Assembly: GCA_020634115.1 (NCBI GenBank)
Contig: JACKCH010000015.1
Coordinates: 161,063 to 225,062, forward strand
Length of the DNA stretch: 64,000 nt
Direction: 5' to 3'
From: Anaerolineaceae bacterium
GTDB lineage: Bacteria > Chloroflexota > Anaerolineae > Aggregatilineales > Phototrophicaceae
The notes beneath the pieces are model-generated. The model did no database searches. It saw only the letters and a list, made by a program, of their open reading frames with translations, and was not told the DNA's origin. Within the stretch, counting starts at the first letter, position 1. Each line of letters opens with the position of its first letter. This document shows, one piece after another, positions 1 to 8,623 of this stretch. Position numbers and translations under genes: made by a program.

Positions 1-138
1 AGATGCGTTAATCTTTTATTAAAGTTCTTGTGGGCGCGATTCTCGTTCTAGGGGGGACGAGTCTATGCGTTTCCTCCTGCTTCAAGGCGAAAAAGCGTCT
101 TTCTGAACTTGAAATATTGCATTTTTCAGGAGGACCAA

Positions 139-1455
139 ATGGGCAAAAAAGCTTTCGCATTTTTCGTTTTAGTGGCCTTAGTCGTACTGACCAGTTTTTC
201 CCTTGCTGTAGCGCAAGAGCCAGTGCAAATCAGCTTCTGGCACGCTATGAGCGGTAGCCGGGGTGATGTCGTGCAGGGATTAGTAGATTCCTTCAACGCC
301 GCCAACCCGGACGTGCAGATTGTCGCTGAGTTCACCGGTAGCTATGCCGATACGCTCACCAAGGCGTTGGCCGCTGTCCGCGCTGGCGAAGCGCCGGACA
401 TCGTGCAGGTTTACGAAGTCGGCACGCGCTCCATGCTCGACTCCGGCGCGATAGTGCCGGTTGCGGAGGTTAGTGGCGGCGAATTTGACCCGTCATTGTT
501 TGTCGCGCCAATCGTCAACTACTACTCGGTAGGGGGCGAACTCTCCTGCATGCCGTTCAACAGCTCCACCGCTATGTTGTACTACAACAAGGACATCTTC
601 GCCGCCGCCGGGTTAGACCCCGAAGTGCCGCCGACGACGTTCAACGAAGTGTACGAAATGGGCAAGCAGATTGTTGAATCCGGCGCAGCGCCCGGCGCGA
701 TTTCCTTCGGTTGGCCGGCCTGGATTATGGAGCAGATGTTTGCCAAGCACGACCAGATGCTGGCGAATGAAGGCAATGGCCGCGACGCGCTGGCGACAGA
801 AACCTACTTCAACAGCGAATTCGGCGTGCAGGTACTGACCGAGTGGCAGAAGTGGGCGCAGGACGGCGTACTGATCTACGGCGGACGTGAATACAGTGCC
901 AACGACCCGTTCCTGGCCGGTGAATTCGCAATGTTGGCGCAAAGTACCTCCAGCCTGGGCGGTATTCAGAAGAACGCTTCCTTCAACCTGGGTACAGCCT
1001 TCCTGCCACGTCTTGAAGGCTATGAAGATGCCATCGGCAACAACGTCATCGGCGGTGGCTGCCTGTGGACAATGGCCGGGAAGACCCCCGAAGAATACAA
1101 CGCGGTCTGGCGTTTCTATCAATTCCTGGCACAGGACGAAGAGGCGATCATCTGGCACAAGGGTACCGGCTACTTCCCGGTCACCAACTCCGCCTTTGAC
1201 GCGCTGGATGCTGAGGGCTGGTTCACCGAAAACCCGAACTTCCTCACCGCCTTCGATCAGATTCTGAAGGGAGAAAATACCGTCGCGGCCAGCGGCGTGA
1301 TTCTGGGCGACTTCGTAACGATCCGCGACATCGTGGGCGCAGCCATTGAAGAAGCGGTTGTCAATAACGTGGATCCTCGTGAAGCCCTGGACGCCGCCAA
1401 CGAAGAAATCAACCAGCTGCTGGAAGACTATGCGAGCCTGGTTGAACCCAATTAA
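139..1455 (+). CDS. ugpB: sn-glycerol-3-phosphate-type ABC transporter substrate-binding protein
   Basis: Extracellular solute-binding protein that captures a substrate, probably glycerol-3-phosphate or a glycerophosphodiester, and hands it to the permeases encoded next. The 438-residue protein has a clear N-terminal signal peptide (hydrophobic core about residues 6-22, ending AVA). The mature part follows the UgpB pattern closely: FWHAMSG near the start, APDIVQVYEVGTRSM, PFNSSTAMLYYNKD, and WHKGTGYFPVT near the C-terminus. The ATG at 139 is chosen because an AGGAGG-like ribosome site lies just upstream and the signal peptide begins there; an ATG at 109 would add ten residues ahead of it. Family assignment is firm; exact substrate is inferred from similarity to Escherichia coli UgpB. 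Confidence 0.9.
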   Translation: MGKKAFAFFVLVALVVLTSFSLAVAQEPVQISFWHAMSGSRGDVVQGLVDSFNAANPDVQIVAEFTGSYADTLTKALAAVRAGEAPDIVQVYEVGTRSMLDSGAIVPVAEVSGGEFDPSLFVAPIVNYYSVGGELSCMPFNSSTAMLYYNKDIFAAAGLDPEVPPTTFNEVYEMGKQIVESGAAPGAISFGWPAWIMEQMFAKHDQMLANEGNGRDALATETYFNSEFGVQVLTEWQKWAQDGVLIYGGREYSANDPFLAGEFAMLAQSTSSLGGIQKNASFNLGTAFLPRLEGYEDAIGNNVIGGGCLWTMAGKTPEEYNAVWRFYQFLAQDEEAIIWHKGTGYFPVTNSAFDALDAEGWFTENPNFLTAFDQILKGENTVAASGVILGDFVTIRDIVGAAIEEAVVNNVDPREALDAANEEINQLLEDYASLVEPN

Positions 1456-1534
1456 TTTCTTGAACGATACGACAGTGTAAGATTCTATCTGGCACGGGTG
1501 CAACCATCCGTGCCAGACGTTTTCAGGTAGGCTT

Positions 1535-2419
1535 ATGCGCTCTTATGTGTTTCCAAACCGGATTTTACCGTACCTGCTAATTGCACCAAGCGCAATTCTG
1601 GTGGTGGTGTTTTTCATCATCCCCGCGTTTCAGAGTTTGCAGCTCAGTTTTTACCGGGTCAACTCCTCCACCGGGCGGCAGATTTACATCGAATTTGAAA
1701 ATTTCACCCGCCTGTTTAATTCCAAAGAATATATCAACTCACTGACGACCACCGGGATATTTATCCTGGTCGTGGTCGTCTTCGCGCTGGCAATCAGCCT
1801 GCTGCTGGCAGTGGGGGCCAGCCAGCCGATCAAGGGCTTTGGTATCTATCGCACGCTCCTCATCTGGCCGTATGCGCTTTCCCCTGCGATTGCCGGAACA
1901 ATCTGGGCGCTGCTGGCTGACCCCAGTATCGGCGTGCTAACCTATAACCTGGAACGGCTGGGGATACACTTCAACCGGCAGACCGACAGCACCCATGCCT
2001 TGATCTTCATCTGTATTGCGGCGATCTGGAAAATCCTGGGGTATAACGTCGTATTCTTCTTGGCCGGGCTGCGCAACATCCCCCAGGACGTGATCGAAGC
2101 AGCTTCGCTGGATGGCGCGAGCGCCTGGACGCGCTTCTGGCGGATGACGTTCCCACTGCTTTCGCCCACGACGTTTTTCCTGCTCATTATGAACACGCTC
2201 TACGCCAGTTTTGAAACCTTCGGCCTGATTGACATCACCACCCAGGGCGGGCCGGGACGTGCCACCAACCTGCTCATCTACAAGCTCTATAACGACGGGT
2301 TCAAGAATACGACGCTCCTCGGTTCGGCGGCGGCGCAGTCGGTTCTGCTGCTGATCTTCGTGGCGATTCTGACGCTGATTCAGTTTCGCACTGCCGGGAA
2401 AAGGACGTTTTACCGATGA
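1535..2419 (+). CDS. ugpA: ABC sugar/glycerol-3-phosphate permease, UgpA type
   Basis: Inner-membrane permease subunit, 294 residues, with about six transmembrane segments starting with LLIAPSAILVVVFFIIPAF. It carries the EAA-loop signature used to dock the ATPase (EAASLDGASAWTRFWRMTFPLL, about residues 188-209). It lies 79 bases after ugpB and its stop overlaps the next permease by four bases (ATGA), so the two are translationally coupled. No cognate ATPase gene follows, so the transporter probably borrows a shared MsmK/UgpC-type ATPase encoded elsewhere. Family is clear; naming as UgpA follows from the adjacent UgpB-like binding protein. Confidence 0.88.
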   Translation: MRSYVFPNRILPYLLIAPSAILVVVFFIIPAFQSLQLSFYRVNSSTGRQIYIEFENFTRLFNSKEYINSLTTTGIFILVVVVFALAISLLLAVGASQPIKGFGIYRTLLIWPYALSPAIAGTIWALLADPSIGVLTYNLERLGIHFNRQTDSTHALIFICIAAIWKILGYNVVFFLAGLRNIPQDVIEAASLDGASAWTRFWRMTFPLLSPTTFFLLIMNTLYASFETFGLIDITTQGGPGRATNLLIYKLYNDGFKNTTLLGSAAAQSVLLLIFVAILTLIQFRTAGKRTFYR

Positions 2420-3303
2420 GCGGCTCTACGGCTTCGACTATGACGGCGCTCCCCACCCAGGCCACGCGGGCAGCGTTCCGGCGGCGGGTGGCGTACCCGG
2501 TCTTGATGCACGCGCTGATGATCCTGGGCGTAACGGTTGTCCTGTTCCCGCTGCTCTTTGCCCTTATCCTCAGCACGCAGTCTTCAGCAGACTGGTTCCA
2601 GGTGGGCAACCTGATACCGGGGACTTCAGCCGTACACAATTACACCACAGCCTGGGAGCGGGCCAGCATCGGGCAGCTCATGGTGAATACAACAATTGTC
2701 GCCCTGCTGGTGGCCGGGGGGAAAATTTTCCTGAGTATCAGCGCCTCTTTCGCACTGGTCTACTTCCGGGTACGGGGCAGCGTCTTGATTCTCGGCCTGA
2801 TTATGCTGACTCACTTCCTGCCGCTGCCGGTGCGTATTGTCCCCACGTATCAACTGCTGGCTGACCTGGGCTGGATCAACACCTTCCAGGGGTTGACCGT
2901 GCCGTTTTTCGCCAGCGCCACCGGCATCCTGCTGTTCCTTCAGTTCTTCCGCACGCTTTCGCCTGATCTGGCAGATGCGGCGCGGGTGGATGGCGCAGGG
3001 CCGTTGCGCTTTTTGTTCCGTATCCTGATTCCGATTTCGCGTACTAATATCGGGGCGTTGTTCCTGATTGAGTTTATCTATATGTGGAATCAGTATCTGT
3101 GGCCGCTGCTGGTCGCTAATTCGGTGGATACAAGGCAGGTGCAGATCGGCATCAAACAGTTGATCGCCACCGACGCGGTAATTGACTGGGGCGTGCTGAT
3201 GGCCGGGACAATCATGGTGATTATCCCGCCTTTGGTTGTGCTGCTGGTCTTGCAGCGCAGCCTGATGGCCGGGTTGAGCGCAGGGGACGAGGGCATTCGA
3301 TGA
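2416..3303 (+). CDS. ugpE: ABC sugar/glycerol-3-phosphate permease, UgpE type
   Basis: Second permease of the heterodimeric channel, 295 residues. After a cytoplasmic N-terminus of about 25 residues it has roughly six membrane spans and a conserved EAA-type loop (DLADAARVDGAGPLRFLFRILIPI). The start overlaps the ugpA stop (ATGA at 2416-2419) and its own stop overlaps the start of the phosphatase at 3300, so all three belong to one transcript. It matches the second-permease pattern, including a C-terminal LVLQRSLMAGLSAGDEGIR close to the family ending (...GL..GAVKG). Confidence 0.88.
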   Translation: MSGSTASTMTALPTQATRAAFRRRVAYPVLMHALMILGVTVVLFPLLFALILSTQSSADWFQVGNLIPGTSAVHNYTTAWERASIGQLMVNTTIVALLVAGGKIFLSISASFALVYFRVRGSVLILGLIMLTHFLPLPVRIVPTYQLLADLGWINTFQGLTVPFFASATGILLFLQFFRTLSPDLADAARVDGAGPLRFLFRILIPISRTNIGALFLIEFIYMWNQYLWPLLVANSVDTRQVQIGIKQLIATDAVIDWGVLMAGTIMVIIPPLVVLLVLQRSLMAGLSAGDEGIR

Positions 3304-4109
3304 CGCGCTATCTGAACGAGATACGCGGCTTCCTGCTCGACATGGATGGGACGATCTATCTGGGCGACGGCCTGCTGCCCGGTACACGGGATTTCCTGGA
3401 TTATGTGGCAGAGATTGGACTCCCGGTGCTGTTCCTGACGAACAATTCATCGAAGAATCGGGATGCGTATGTACGGAAAATCGCGGGGATGGGGCTGACT
3501 GTCCCCGCTGAGCAGATTCTTACCTCCGGGGAAGCGACGGCGCTCTACCTGCGCGAACAGTCCCCCGGTGCGCGGGTGGCGTTATTCGGCACGCCAGAAC
3601 TTGAACAGGAATTCGCCGGGTACGGTTTTGCGCTAACGATGGATGCGCCCGATTATGTGGTGCTGGGGTTCGATATGACGCTCGATTATGCCAAACTCAC
3701 CCAGCTGTGTGATCTGGTGCGGGCAGGTCTGCCGTATATCGCCACACACCCCGACTACAACTGTCCGATCAAAGGGGGATTCATCCCCGATATTGGCGCG
3801 ATGATGGCGTTTGTCCACGCTTCAACCGGACGCGAGGCCGATGTGATTATTGGCAAACCCAACCGGCATATTCTGGATATGGCAGCGCTGCGGTTGGGGC
3901 TGCCGCTGGAATCCATTGCGATGGTCGGTGATCGTCTGTATACCGATATTGCGATGGGGGCGACTGCGCCGGTTCAGACTATTCTCGTCCTCAGCGGTGA
4001 GACGAAAGCCGAAGACATCTCCGCCAGCCCGTTTCAGCCAAATCATGTGTTCGCCAACCTGGGTGCATTGGGCAAGACGCTGCGAACGGTGAAATCGCTC
4101 GGCGCGTAA
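3300..4109 (+). CDS. HAD-IIA family phosphatase (NagD/phosphoglycolate-glycerol phosphatase-like)
   Basis: Haloacid-dehalogenase-type phosphohydrolase of 269 residues. Motif I is LLDMDGTIYLGD (nucleophile Asp about residue 13), motif II is FLTNNSS, motif III is the lysine of GKPN, and motif IV is MVGDRLYTDI. The large C2 cap between motifs II and III places it in the HAD-IIA (NagD, AraL, glycerol-phosphatase) group. It overlaps ugpE by four bases, so it belongs to the transport operon. Inference: it may dephosphorylate the imported glycerol-3-phosphate or a related metabolite. The fold is certain, the substrate is not. Confidence 0.87.
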   Translation: MTRYLNEIRGFLLDMDGTIYLGDGLLPGTRDFLDYVAEIGLPVLFLTNNSSKNRDAYVRKIAGMGLTVPAEQILTSGEATALYLREQSPGARVALFGTPELEQEFAGYGFALTMDAPDYVVLGFDMTLDYAKLTQLCDLVRAGLPYIATHPDYNCPIKGGFIPDIGAMMAFVHASTGREADVIIGKPNRHILDMAALRLGLPLESIAMVGDRLYTDIAMGATAPVQTILVLSGETKAEDISASPFQPNHVFANLGALGKTLRTVKSLGA

Positions 4110-4121
4110 ACGACCAAACAG

Positions 4122-4154
4122 AAAACCGCGCCCTGAACCGAGACGCGGTTTTTG
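4122..4154 (+). terminator. Rho-independent terminator of the ugp-phosphatase operon
   Basis: A hairpin with stem AAAACCGCG / CGCGGTTTT and a 13-base loop is followed by T residues, 13 bases after the phosphatase stop. Its A-rich upstream side could also serve the converging gene on the minus strand. Confidence 0.8.
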
Positions 4155-4199
4155 CTTCACTGTCCACCACAGACATCAACCGGCGGCTGTGTCACGCCT

Positions 4200-5840
4200 T
4201 TATTCCCCGCCCGGTTGCATCAGCGGTGGTGTGGAACCGCGACTTTCGCCGAGGAAAATCGCCCGCAGCGCCCCGCTGGAGGCATCCATCCACCTGACGT
4301 TACTGGCCGTGACCAGCAGGGCATCCCCACCCAGCAGCCAGGACAGTCCGCCCCGATTCAAGCCGGGGATAGATGCCAGTGTGGTCAGTTCGCCGGTAAC
4401 GCGGTCATAAATTTTCACACTGCGCGGTGCGAAATTCACGGTAGACCAGTAGGCGATTCGTGTTCCATCCGGTGAGTAAGTCGCGCTTGCGGTGCCTTCT
4501 GAAACAATCTCCTGATAAGTTGTGTTAGCGACATCAATTTCAATCAACCCTGGCTCACCACCGGCGAAGAACGATGACGTAACCAGAAATGCGCTATCCG
4601 GCGACCAGTTCAGCCCCACCGTTTGCCATCTTGAGCTAAACACCTCACGCGCTTCGCCGGTTGCCATATCAACAACCTGCACCCTGGAGCTAGTTCCTTC
4701 CGGGTCCTGTTCGATAGTCGCCACCTGACTCCCATCGGGCGACAGACACATCCCATTGAAGCTCTGATCCGTCGTCCATACCGTGCGCTCCGCCGTGCCA
4801 TCGGGCGCAATCAGCCGGATCGCGCGGGTATAATCTTCAGCGCCGCCCATTACCACCATGATCCAATTGCCATCGGGCGTCCACTGCACCTGGCTCACAT
4901 GCTGATCGAATGTGAGACGCCGCAGGACGCGGCCATCCACGCTTTCGATGAAAAGGTCGAGGTCGCCATAATTGCCGGGAGTCCCCCGTTCTATAGCGGC
5001 GGTGTAGGCAACCCACTGGCCGTCGGGCGACCAGGCAAACGCGCCGAATTCCTGCTGCAAACCATAGCTCAGGTTACACAGATGTTTGCCATCCAACGCT
5101 ACGCTGTACAGGTTGACGCCGAGCGCGGGGTCGCTACCGAGGAAGAGAACTCGGTCTTCAGTGTACACGCAGACCGGAGCGAGTGTCGGACTCATCCGGG
5201 CAGCCGTGCCAACGCGCTCCACCGCCTCCCGTACCCAACCGGATAAACCATCTGCGCTTTCGACGCGCCACCAACCGTTCGCGCCCTCCTCAGCCAGTGT
5301 GACGAGCGTGCCGGACGGTAGTTCCTCAATGGGTGTGTCATCACCCGGAACCGCATAAACCGGCAGTGGCGAGTCGTCCATCGTCTGTACCCGCGCTGTC
5401 GCATCCGCCACCAGTGCATTCGCAATCGGATGTTGGGGGGTGCGGTAGGCGTTCAACCAGGGGACATCCGGCGTCGCGGTGGGCTGGATAAAGAAAAGCG
5501 GTTCCACCCAGTATGCGCCGCTGGCACCTTCCACTGTCCAGCCGGTGAGATCGCCATACGTCACACGCCACCAGTTCAGCCCATCGGCACACACCGGGCC
5601 TTCCAGTACCGTGAACACCTCACCACCGGGAATCGCGCCGATTTTCGTGCCGCTCCGTGTTGGGGTATCCCGGACATTGTTGGCGTCCCCCGGTAAAACC
5701 CGCCCATGCTCACCCACCACCAGGAGAGGCGGGGGCGCACCGGGACAGTTGGGATCATCCTGTGCCAGAACCCCGGATGCCGAACCTAACGTACTCCATA
5801 AAACCAGGCTGACTAAAAAGAATGCCCACTTCTTGACCAA
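4200..5840 (-). CDS. Secreted SH3b-domain / PD40 beta-propeller protein
   Basis: A 546-residue exported protein. Residues 1-26 are a signal peptide ending in VLA. Two bacterial SH3 (SH3b) modules follow, around residues 50-112 (NVRDTPTRSGTKIGAIPGG, WWRVTYGDLTGWTVEG) and 150-208 (GWWRVESADGLSGWVREA). The remainder has TolB/PD40-type propeller blades with repeated SPDG motifs (SPDGQWVAYT, TPDGNWIMVV, SPDGSQVATI, SPDGTRIAYW). Such proteins usually act at the cell surface in ligand binding; no catalytic motif is seen. The start codon is TTG, with AAGGAG eight bases upstream. Function unknown. Confidence 0.85.
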   Translation of the reverse strand: MVKKWAFFLVSLVLWSTLGSASGVLAQDDPNCPGAPPPLLVVGEHGRVLPGDANNVRDTPTRSGTKIGAIPGGEVFTVLEGPVCADGLNWWRVTYGDLTGWTVEGASGAYWVEPLFFIQPTATPDVPWLNAYRTPQHPIANALVADATARVQTMDDSPLPVYAVPGDDTPIEELPSGTLVTLAEEGANGWWRVESADGLSGWVREAVERVGTAARMSPTLAPVCVYTEDRVLFLGSDPALGVNLYSVALDGKHLCNLSYGLQQEFGAFAWSPDGQWVAYTAAIERGTPGNYGDLDLFIESVDGRVLRRLTFDQHVSQVQWTPDGNWIMVVMGGAEDYTRAIRLIAPDGTAERTVWTTDQSFNGMCLSPDGSQVATIEQDPEGTSSRVQVVDMATGEAREVFSSRWQTVGLNWSPDSAFLVTSSFFAGGEPGLIEIDVANTTYQEIVSEGTASATYSPDGTRIAYWSTVNFAPRSVKIYDRVTGELTTLASIPGLNRGGLSWLLGGDALLVTASNVRWMDASSGALRAIFLGESRGSTPPLMQPGGE

Positions 5841-5965
5841 TTTGAGGCTCCTTCAAGAACCACACAGCTATTACGAGATGTGACCATTTGATTCGTATTG
5901 CAGATTTCAAAATTACGCTATGGGCGTTTTGGATAGTTTATCTTGCTCACCCTTTACCGTCGCCA

Positions 5966-5994
5966 TTGACAAGCCCCCGCCCATTCGCTAGAAT
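5966..5994 (+). promoter_or_regulatory. Sigma70-type promoter upstream of tRNA cluster (P1)
   Basis: TTGACA (5966-5971), a 17-base spacer and TAGAAT (5989-5994) form a near-consensus promoter about 70 bases before the first tRNA. It lies in a 225-base gap that otherwise holds only the second promoter. Confidence 0.72.
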
Positions 5995-6022
5995 GCGCCT
6001 TGCCTGTTGAGCAAAATGTGTC

Positions 6023-6052
6023 TTGAAGCGCGTTTCTCCCGCATGGTATAAT
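6023..6052 (+). promoter_or_regulatory. Sigma70-type promoter directly before tRNA-Thr (P2)
   Basis: TTGAAG (6023-6028), an 18-base spacer and a perfect TATAAT (6047-6052) lie 13 bases ahead of the tRNA-Thr 5' end. Tandem promoters are common for highly expressed stable-RNA/translation operons. Confidence 0.75.
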
Positions 6053-6065
6053 GCCATTAAAGAGC

Positions 6066-6138
6066 GCCACCATAGCTCAGTTGGCAGAGCGTTCGCCTTG
6101 TAAGCGAAATGTCGTGAGTTCGAGTCTCACTGGTGGCT
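6066..6138 (+). tRNA. tRNA-Thr (anticodon TGT)
   Basis: 73-base cloverleaf. The acceptor stem GCCACCA pairs with TGGTGGC. The anticodon stem TTCGC/GCGAA encloses loop CTTGTAA, giving anticodon TGT. The T arm has TTCGAGT. No CCA is encoded. Confidence 0.95.
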
Positions 6139-6219
6139 TGCGACGGCTCAATCTTAACAACTTAATCAGGACGTAGACATAGGTTCCGTACCTGGTTAAA
6201 TAGGTTATTTCTCAGATAT

Positions 6220-6303
6220 GGGTCCGTGTCCCGAGTGGCAAAGGGGAGGGACTGTAAATCCCTTGCGCGACGCGCTTCGTTGGTTCGAGTCCAACCGGGC
6301 CCA
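6220..6303 (+). tRNA. tRNA-Tyr (anticodon GTA)
   Basis: 84-base class II tRNA with a long variable arm. The acceptor stem GGGTCCG pairs with CGGGCCC (one G-U pair), discriminator A. The anticodon loop CTGTAAA gives GTA. The long variable arm with GTA identifies tRNA-Tyr. Confidence 0.94.
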
Positions 6304-6317
6304 CTCTATTTCGAGAT

Positions 6318-6390
6318 GCCTTTGTAGCTCAGTCGGCAGAGCACACCCTTGGTAAGGGTGAGGTCACGGGTTCGAATCCCGTCAAAGGCT
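6318..6390 (+). tRNA. tRNA-Thr (anticodon GGT)
   Basis: 73-base cloverleaf. Acceptor stem GCCTTTG pairs with CAAAGGC. The anticodon loop TTGGTAA in stem CACCC/GGGTG gives GGT. It is the second threonine isoacceptor of the cluster, so codons ACC/ACT and ACA are both served from this operon. Confidence 0.95.
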
Positions 6391-6436
6391 CTGGTGTGTT
6401 TGCACCACCATCACATAAGCAAAGCGGAGAGAAATC

Positions 6437-6598
6437 GTGGCGAAGAAGGGCAACCGGATTCTAGTTAAGATGCGTAGCACGGAAAGCGGCCACATTTACT
6501 ATACGCAGAAGAACCGCCGCAACGATACGCAGCGGCTGGAACTGCGCAAGTATGACCCCTATGTGCGCCGCCACGTGATCTACAAAGAAGCGAAATAA
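6437..6598 (+). CDS. rpmG: 50S ribosomal protein L33
   Basis: A 53-residue protein of the large ribosomal subunit starting at a GTG codon (AGCGGAGAG lies just upstream). The translation begins MAKKGNRILVKMRSTESGH and ends VRRHVIYKEAK, the L33 pattern. It has no CxxC pair, so this is the zinc-independent form. It sits between tRNA-Thr and tRNA-Trp, ahead of secE-nusG, a conserved order for this protein. Confidence 0.93.
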   Translation: MAKKGNRILVKMRSTESGHIYYTQKNRRNDTQRLELRKYDPYVRRHVIYKEAK

Positions 6599-6611
6599 CG
6601 CTTCATCACAC

Positions 6612-6687
6612 AGGGGAGTAGCTCAACTGGCAGAGTGGCGGTCTCCAAAACCGTAGGTTCCGGGTTCGATTCCTGGCTCCCCTGCCA
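6612..6687 (+). tRNA. tRNA-Trp (anticodon CCA)
   Basis: Acceptor stem AGGGGAG pairs with CTCCCCT, discriminator G, followed by an encoded CCA (6685-6687). The anticodon loop CTCCAAA within GCGGT/ACCGT gives CCA. Position before secE is typical. Confidence 0.95.
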
Positions 6688-6758
6688 TTTTCGTCAAAGC
6701 ACCGTCCCCCTAGGAGACGGTGTTTTTAAACTACGAGTCACTAGCCAGGAGTACGGGG

Positions 6759-7238
6759 ATGTCTGCCGAAAAGACCCTAGATGAAAAATCCAACCGCCGC
6801 CGCCGGCGTAAACAGGCCGAGGAGCCGGTGGATGAGGTTGAGATGCAGGACGTGGAAGAAGAATTACGGGGTGTGACCGAGCGCAAAGGTCGCGCAACAC
6901 CCAGCCGCCGTGAACAGATGGAAGTTGAGGCCCAAAAAGAGACGGGGAATTTCATCACCCGCCCTCTCCATGCCTTAGGTGAATACATATCGGGCGTGCG
7001 TTCCGAAATCGCTAAAGTGGTCTGGCCGACCCGCGAAGAAGTGCTGCGCCTGACGTGGATCGTGCTGGGGGCAACTATCGCCGCCGCGATCGCGCTGGGG
7101 ATTATCGCCTTCGTGTTCTCTGAGCTGTTCGTGGCCGGACTGCGGCAGCCTGTGATTTTCGTCGCCATCACCATCGCCGCCGTGATTATTCTGGTGGTCT
7201 ACCTGCGCCGCAGCAACCGAACGACGTCCGGCTACTAA
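6759..7238 (+). CDS. secE: Preprotein translocase subunit SecE
   Basis: Small subunit of the SecYEG channel, 159 residues. A charged N-terminal extension of about 75 residues precedes the conserved amphipathic helix and hinge (YISGVRSEIAKVVWPTREEVLRLT) and a membrane span (VLGATIAAAIALGIIAFVF). A second hydrophobic stretch near the end (VIFVAITIAAVIILVVYL) is unusual for the one-span form. The ATG at 6759 is chosen for its AGGAG site; an upstream start would read through the spacer after tRNA-Trp. It is followed by nusG, as expected. Confidence 0.92.
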   Translation: MSAEKTLDEKSNRRRRRKQAEEPVDEVEMQDVEEELRGVTERKGRATPSRREQMEVEAQKETGNFITRPLHALGEYISGVRSEIAKVVWPTREEVLRLTWIVLGATIAAAIALGIIAFVFSELFVAGLRQPVIFVAITIAAVIILVVYLRRSNRTTSGY

Positions 7239-7267
7239 TGGTGTACAAGAGTTGAGAGAGACGTTTT

Positions 7268-7939
7268 ATGGCAAATGACGACGATTTCCGGGAGGAAAAC
7301 GACTACGACCCCGAACCGGTCTATCTGGATGACCAGCAGGCGGAGCGCGATTCGTTGATTGCAGAGGACGACGCGCCGGGCATCCTGGATCAGATTATGG
7401 ATGAAACCACCGGCCAGAAGTTGTGGTACGTCGTCCACTGCTATTCCGGCTACGAGAACAAAGTGCGCCATGCCATCGAACAGCGTATCGAAACGATGGG
7501 GATGCGCGATAAAATCTTTGATGTCATCGTCCCCACCGAAGAAGAAATCGAGATCAAAGACGGGAAACGCCGGAACATCGAAAAACGGGTTTTCCCTGGC
7601 TATATCCTGGTTGAAATGAAGATGGATGAAGACTCCTGGTACGTGGTACGCAACACGCCAGGTGTCACCGGTTTTGTGGGCATGGGCAATGACCCCACCC
7701 CGCTGCGACCTGAAGAGGTCAAAGCGATCATGGATCGGATGCTGGCCGAAGGTGGCCCCAAAGTCAAACCCAAGTTCAAAGTGGGTGAAAAAGTGCGGAT
7801 TATTGATGGCCCGTTCAATGACTTTATCGGCACAGTGGCGCTCATCGAAGCGGATAAGCAGAAGGTGCGCGTCATGGTAAACTTCTTCGGGCGCGACACT
7901 CCGGTCGAACTGGACTTCCTGGAAGTGGAAAAGGTGTAA
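7268..7939 (+). CDS. nusG: Transcription termination/antitermination protein NusG
   Basis: Binds RNA polymerase and couples it to Rho or the ribosome. The protein has 223 residues. After an acidic N-terminal extension (about 45 residues) comes the NGN domain (KLWYVVHCYSGYENKVRHAIEQR, VFPGYILVEMKMD, WYVVRNTPGVTGFVG). The KOW domain follows (FKVGEKVRIIDGPFNDFIGTV, VMVNFFGRDTPVELDF). The gene starts 29 bases after secE in the same operon. The family assignment is unambiguous. Confidence 0.95.
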   Translation: MANDDDFREENDYDPEPVYLDDQQAERDSLIAEDDAPGILDQIMDETTGQKLWYVVHCYSGYENKVRHAIEQRIETMGMRDKIFDVIVPTEEEIEIKDGKRRNIEKRVFPGYILVEMKMDEDSWYVVRNTPGVTGFVGMGNDPTPLRPEEVKAIMDRMLAEGGPKVKPKFKVGEKVRIIDGPFNDFIGTVALIEADKQKVRVMVNFFGRDTPVELDFLEVEKV

Positions 7940-7997
7940 TCGCCGCCTGTCTACGGCAGAAACAGGCGACGACGATCCCATTATTCGGTAAGTTTAC

Positions 7998-8018
7998 GGG
8001 GCAAGACCATCTTGCCCC
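7998..8018 (+). promoter_or_regulatory. Hairpin in the rplK leader
   Basis: A perfect 9-base stem GGGGCAAGA / TCTTGCCCC with a 3-base loop lies in the 182-base leader between nusG and rplK. It is followed by TGTTGTTG rather than a T run, so it is a weak terminator or attenuator at best. In many bacteria ribosomal protein L1 represses this operon by binding the leader RNA; whether this hairpin is that site cannot be told here. Confidence 0.45.
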
Positions 8019-8121
8019 TGTTGTTGAACAGCCATTATCCCTAAAATAGGGGGTGGCACGAAACAAAGCGGCTGCTGGCAGAACGCAGCAAGCCACAAGC
8101 GGAACCATACGAGGACAGATC

Positions 8122-8547
8122 ATGGCGAAGAAAATCAAAGCAATTGTGAAGCTGCAAATCAATGCGGGCAAGGCCAACCCGGCCCCCCCCATCGGCCCGG
8201 CGCTGGCGCAGCACGGCATCAACCTGATGCAGTTCTGCAAGGAGTATAATGCTCGTACCAGCAATCGCATGGGCGAAATCATCCCGGCGGAAATCACTAT
8301 CTTCAGCGATAGCTCCTTCAAGTTTACCCTGAAAAGCCCGCCCACCTCTTTCCTGATTAAGAAAGCTGCCGGGCTGCAAAGCGGTTCGAGCGTCCCCCAC
8401 CTGGAAAAAGTGGGCAAGCTCACCCGCAAGCAAGTGCAGGAAATCGCGGAAATCAAGATCAAAGACATGAACGCCAACGATATTGAAGCTGCCATGCGGC
8501 AGATCGAAGGCACCGCCCGCCAGATGGGCATCGAAATCGAAGGTTAA
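8122..8547 (+). CDS. rplK: 50S ribosomal protein L11
   Basis: Large-subunit protein at the GTPase-associated centre, 141 residues, the usual length. It begins MAKKIKAIVKLQINAGKA, followed by the conserved PAPPIGPALAQHGINLMQFCKEYN and SPPTSFLIKKAAG. The ATG at 8122 is preceded by GAGGACAG; in-frame codons upstream are not L11-like. It forms a pair with rplA, 76 bases downstream. Confidence 0.96.
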   Translation: MAKKIKAIVKLQINAGKANPAPPIGPALAQHGINLMQFCKEYNARTSNRMGEIIPAEITIFSDSSFKFTLKSPPTSFLIKKAAGLQSGSSVPHLEKVGKLTRKQVQEIAEIKIKDMNANDIEAAMRQIEGTARQMGIEIEG

Positions 8548-8623
8548 CCCCCGTCCCCATACCGGACGGATTTGAGTATGTGGGAGGGCGAGCCACGCCC
8601 GCACACCACAGGAGAATAATCAC

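Noticed and set aside
41..138. Possible structured leader before ugpB
   Set aside because: Only a short CTCGT...ACGAG stem is present, with no recognisable riboswitch or T-box features.
613..1503. A long open frame antisense to ugpB (about 296 codons)
   Set aside because: It is a composition shadow of the strongly supported ugpB gene; it lacks a ribosome site and any recognisable domain.
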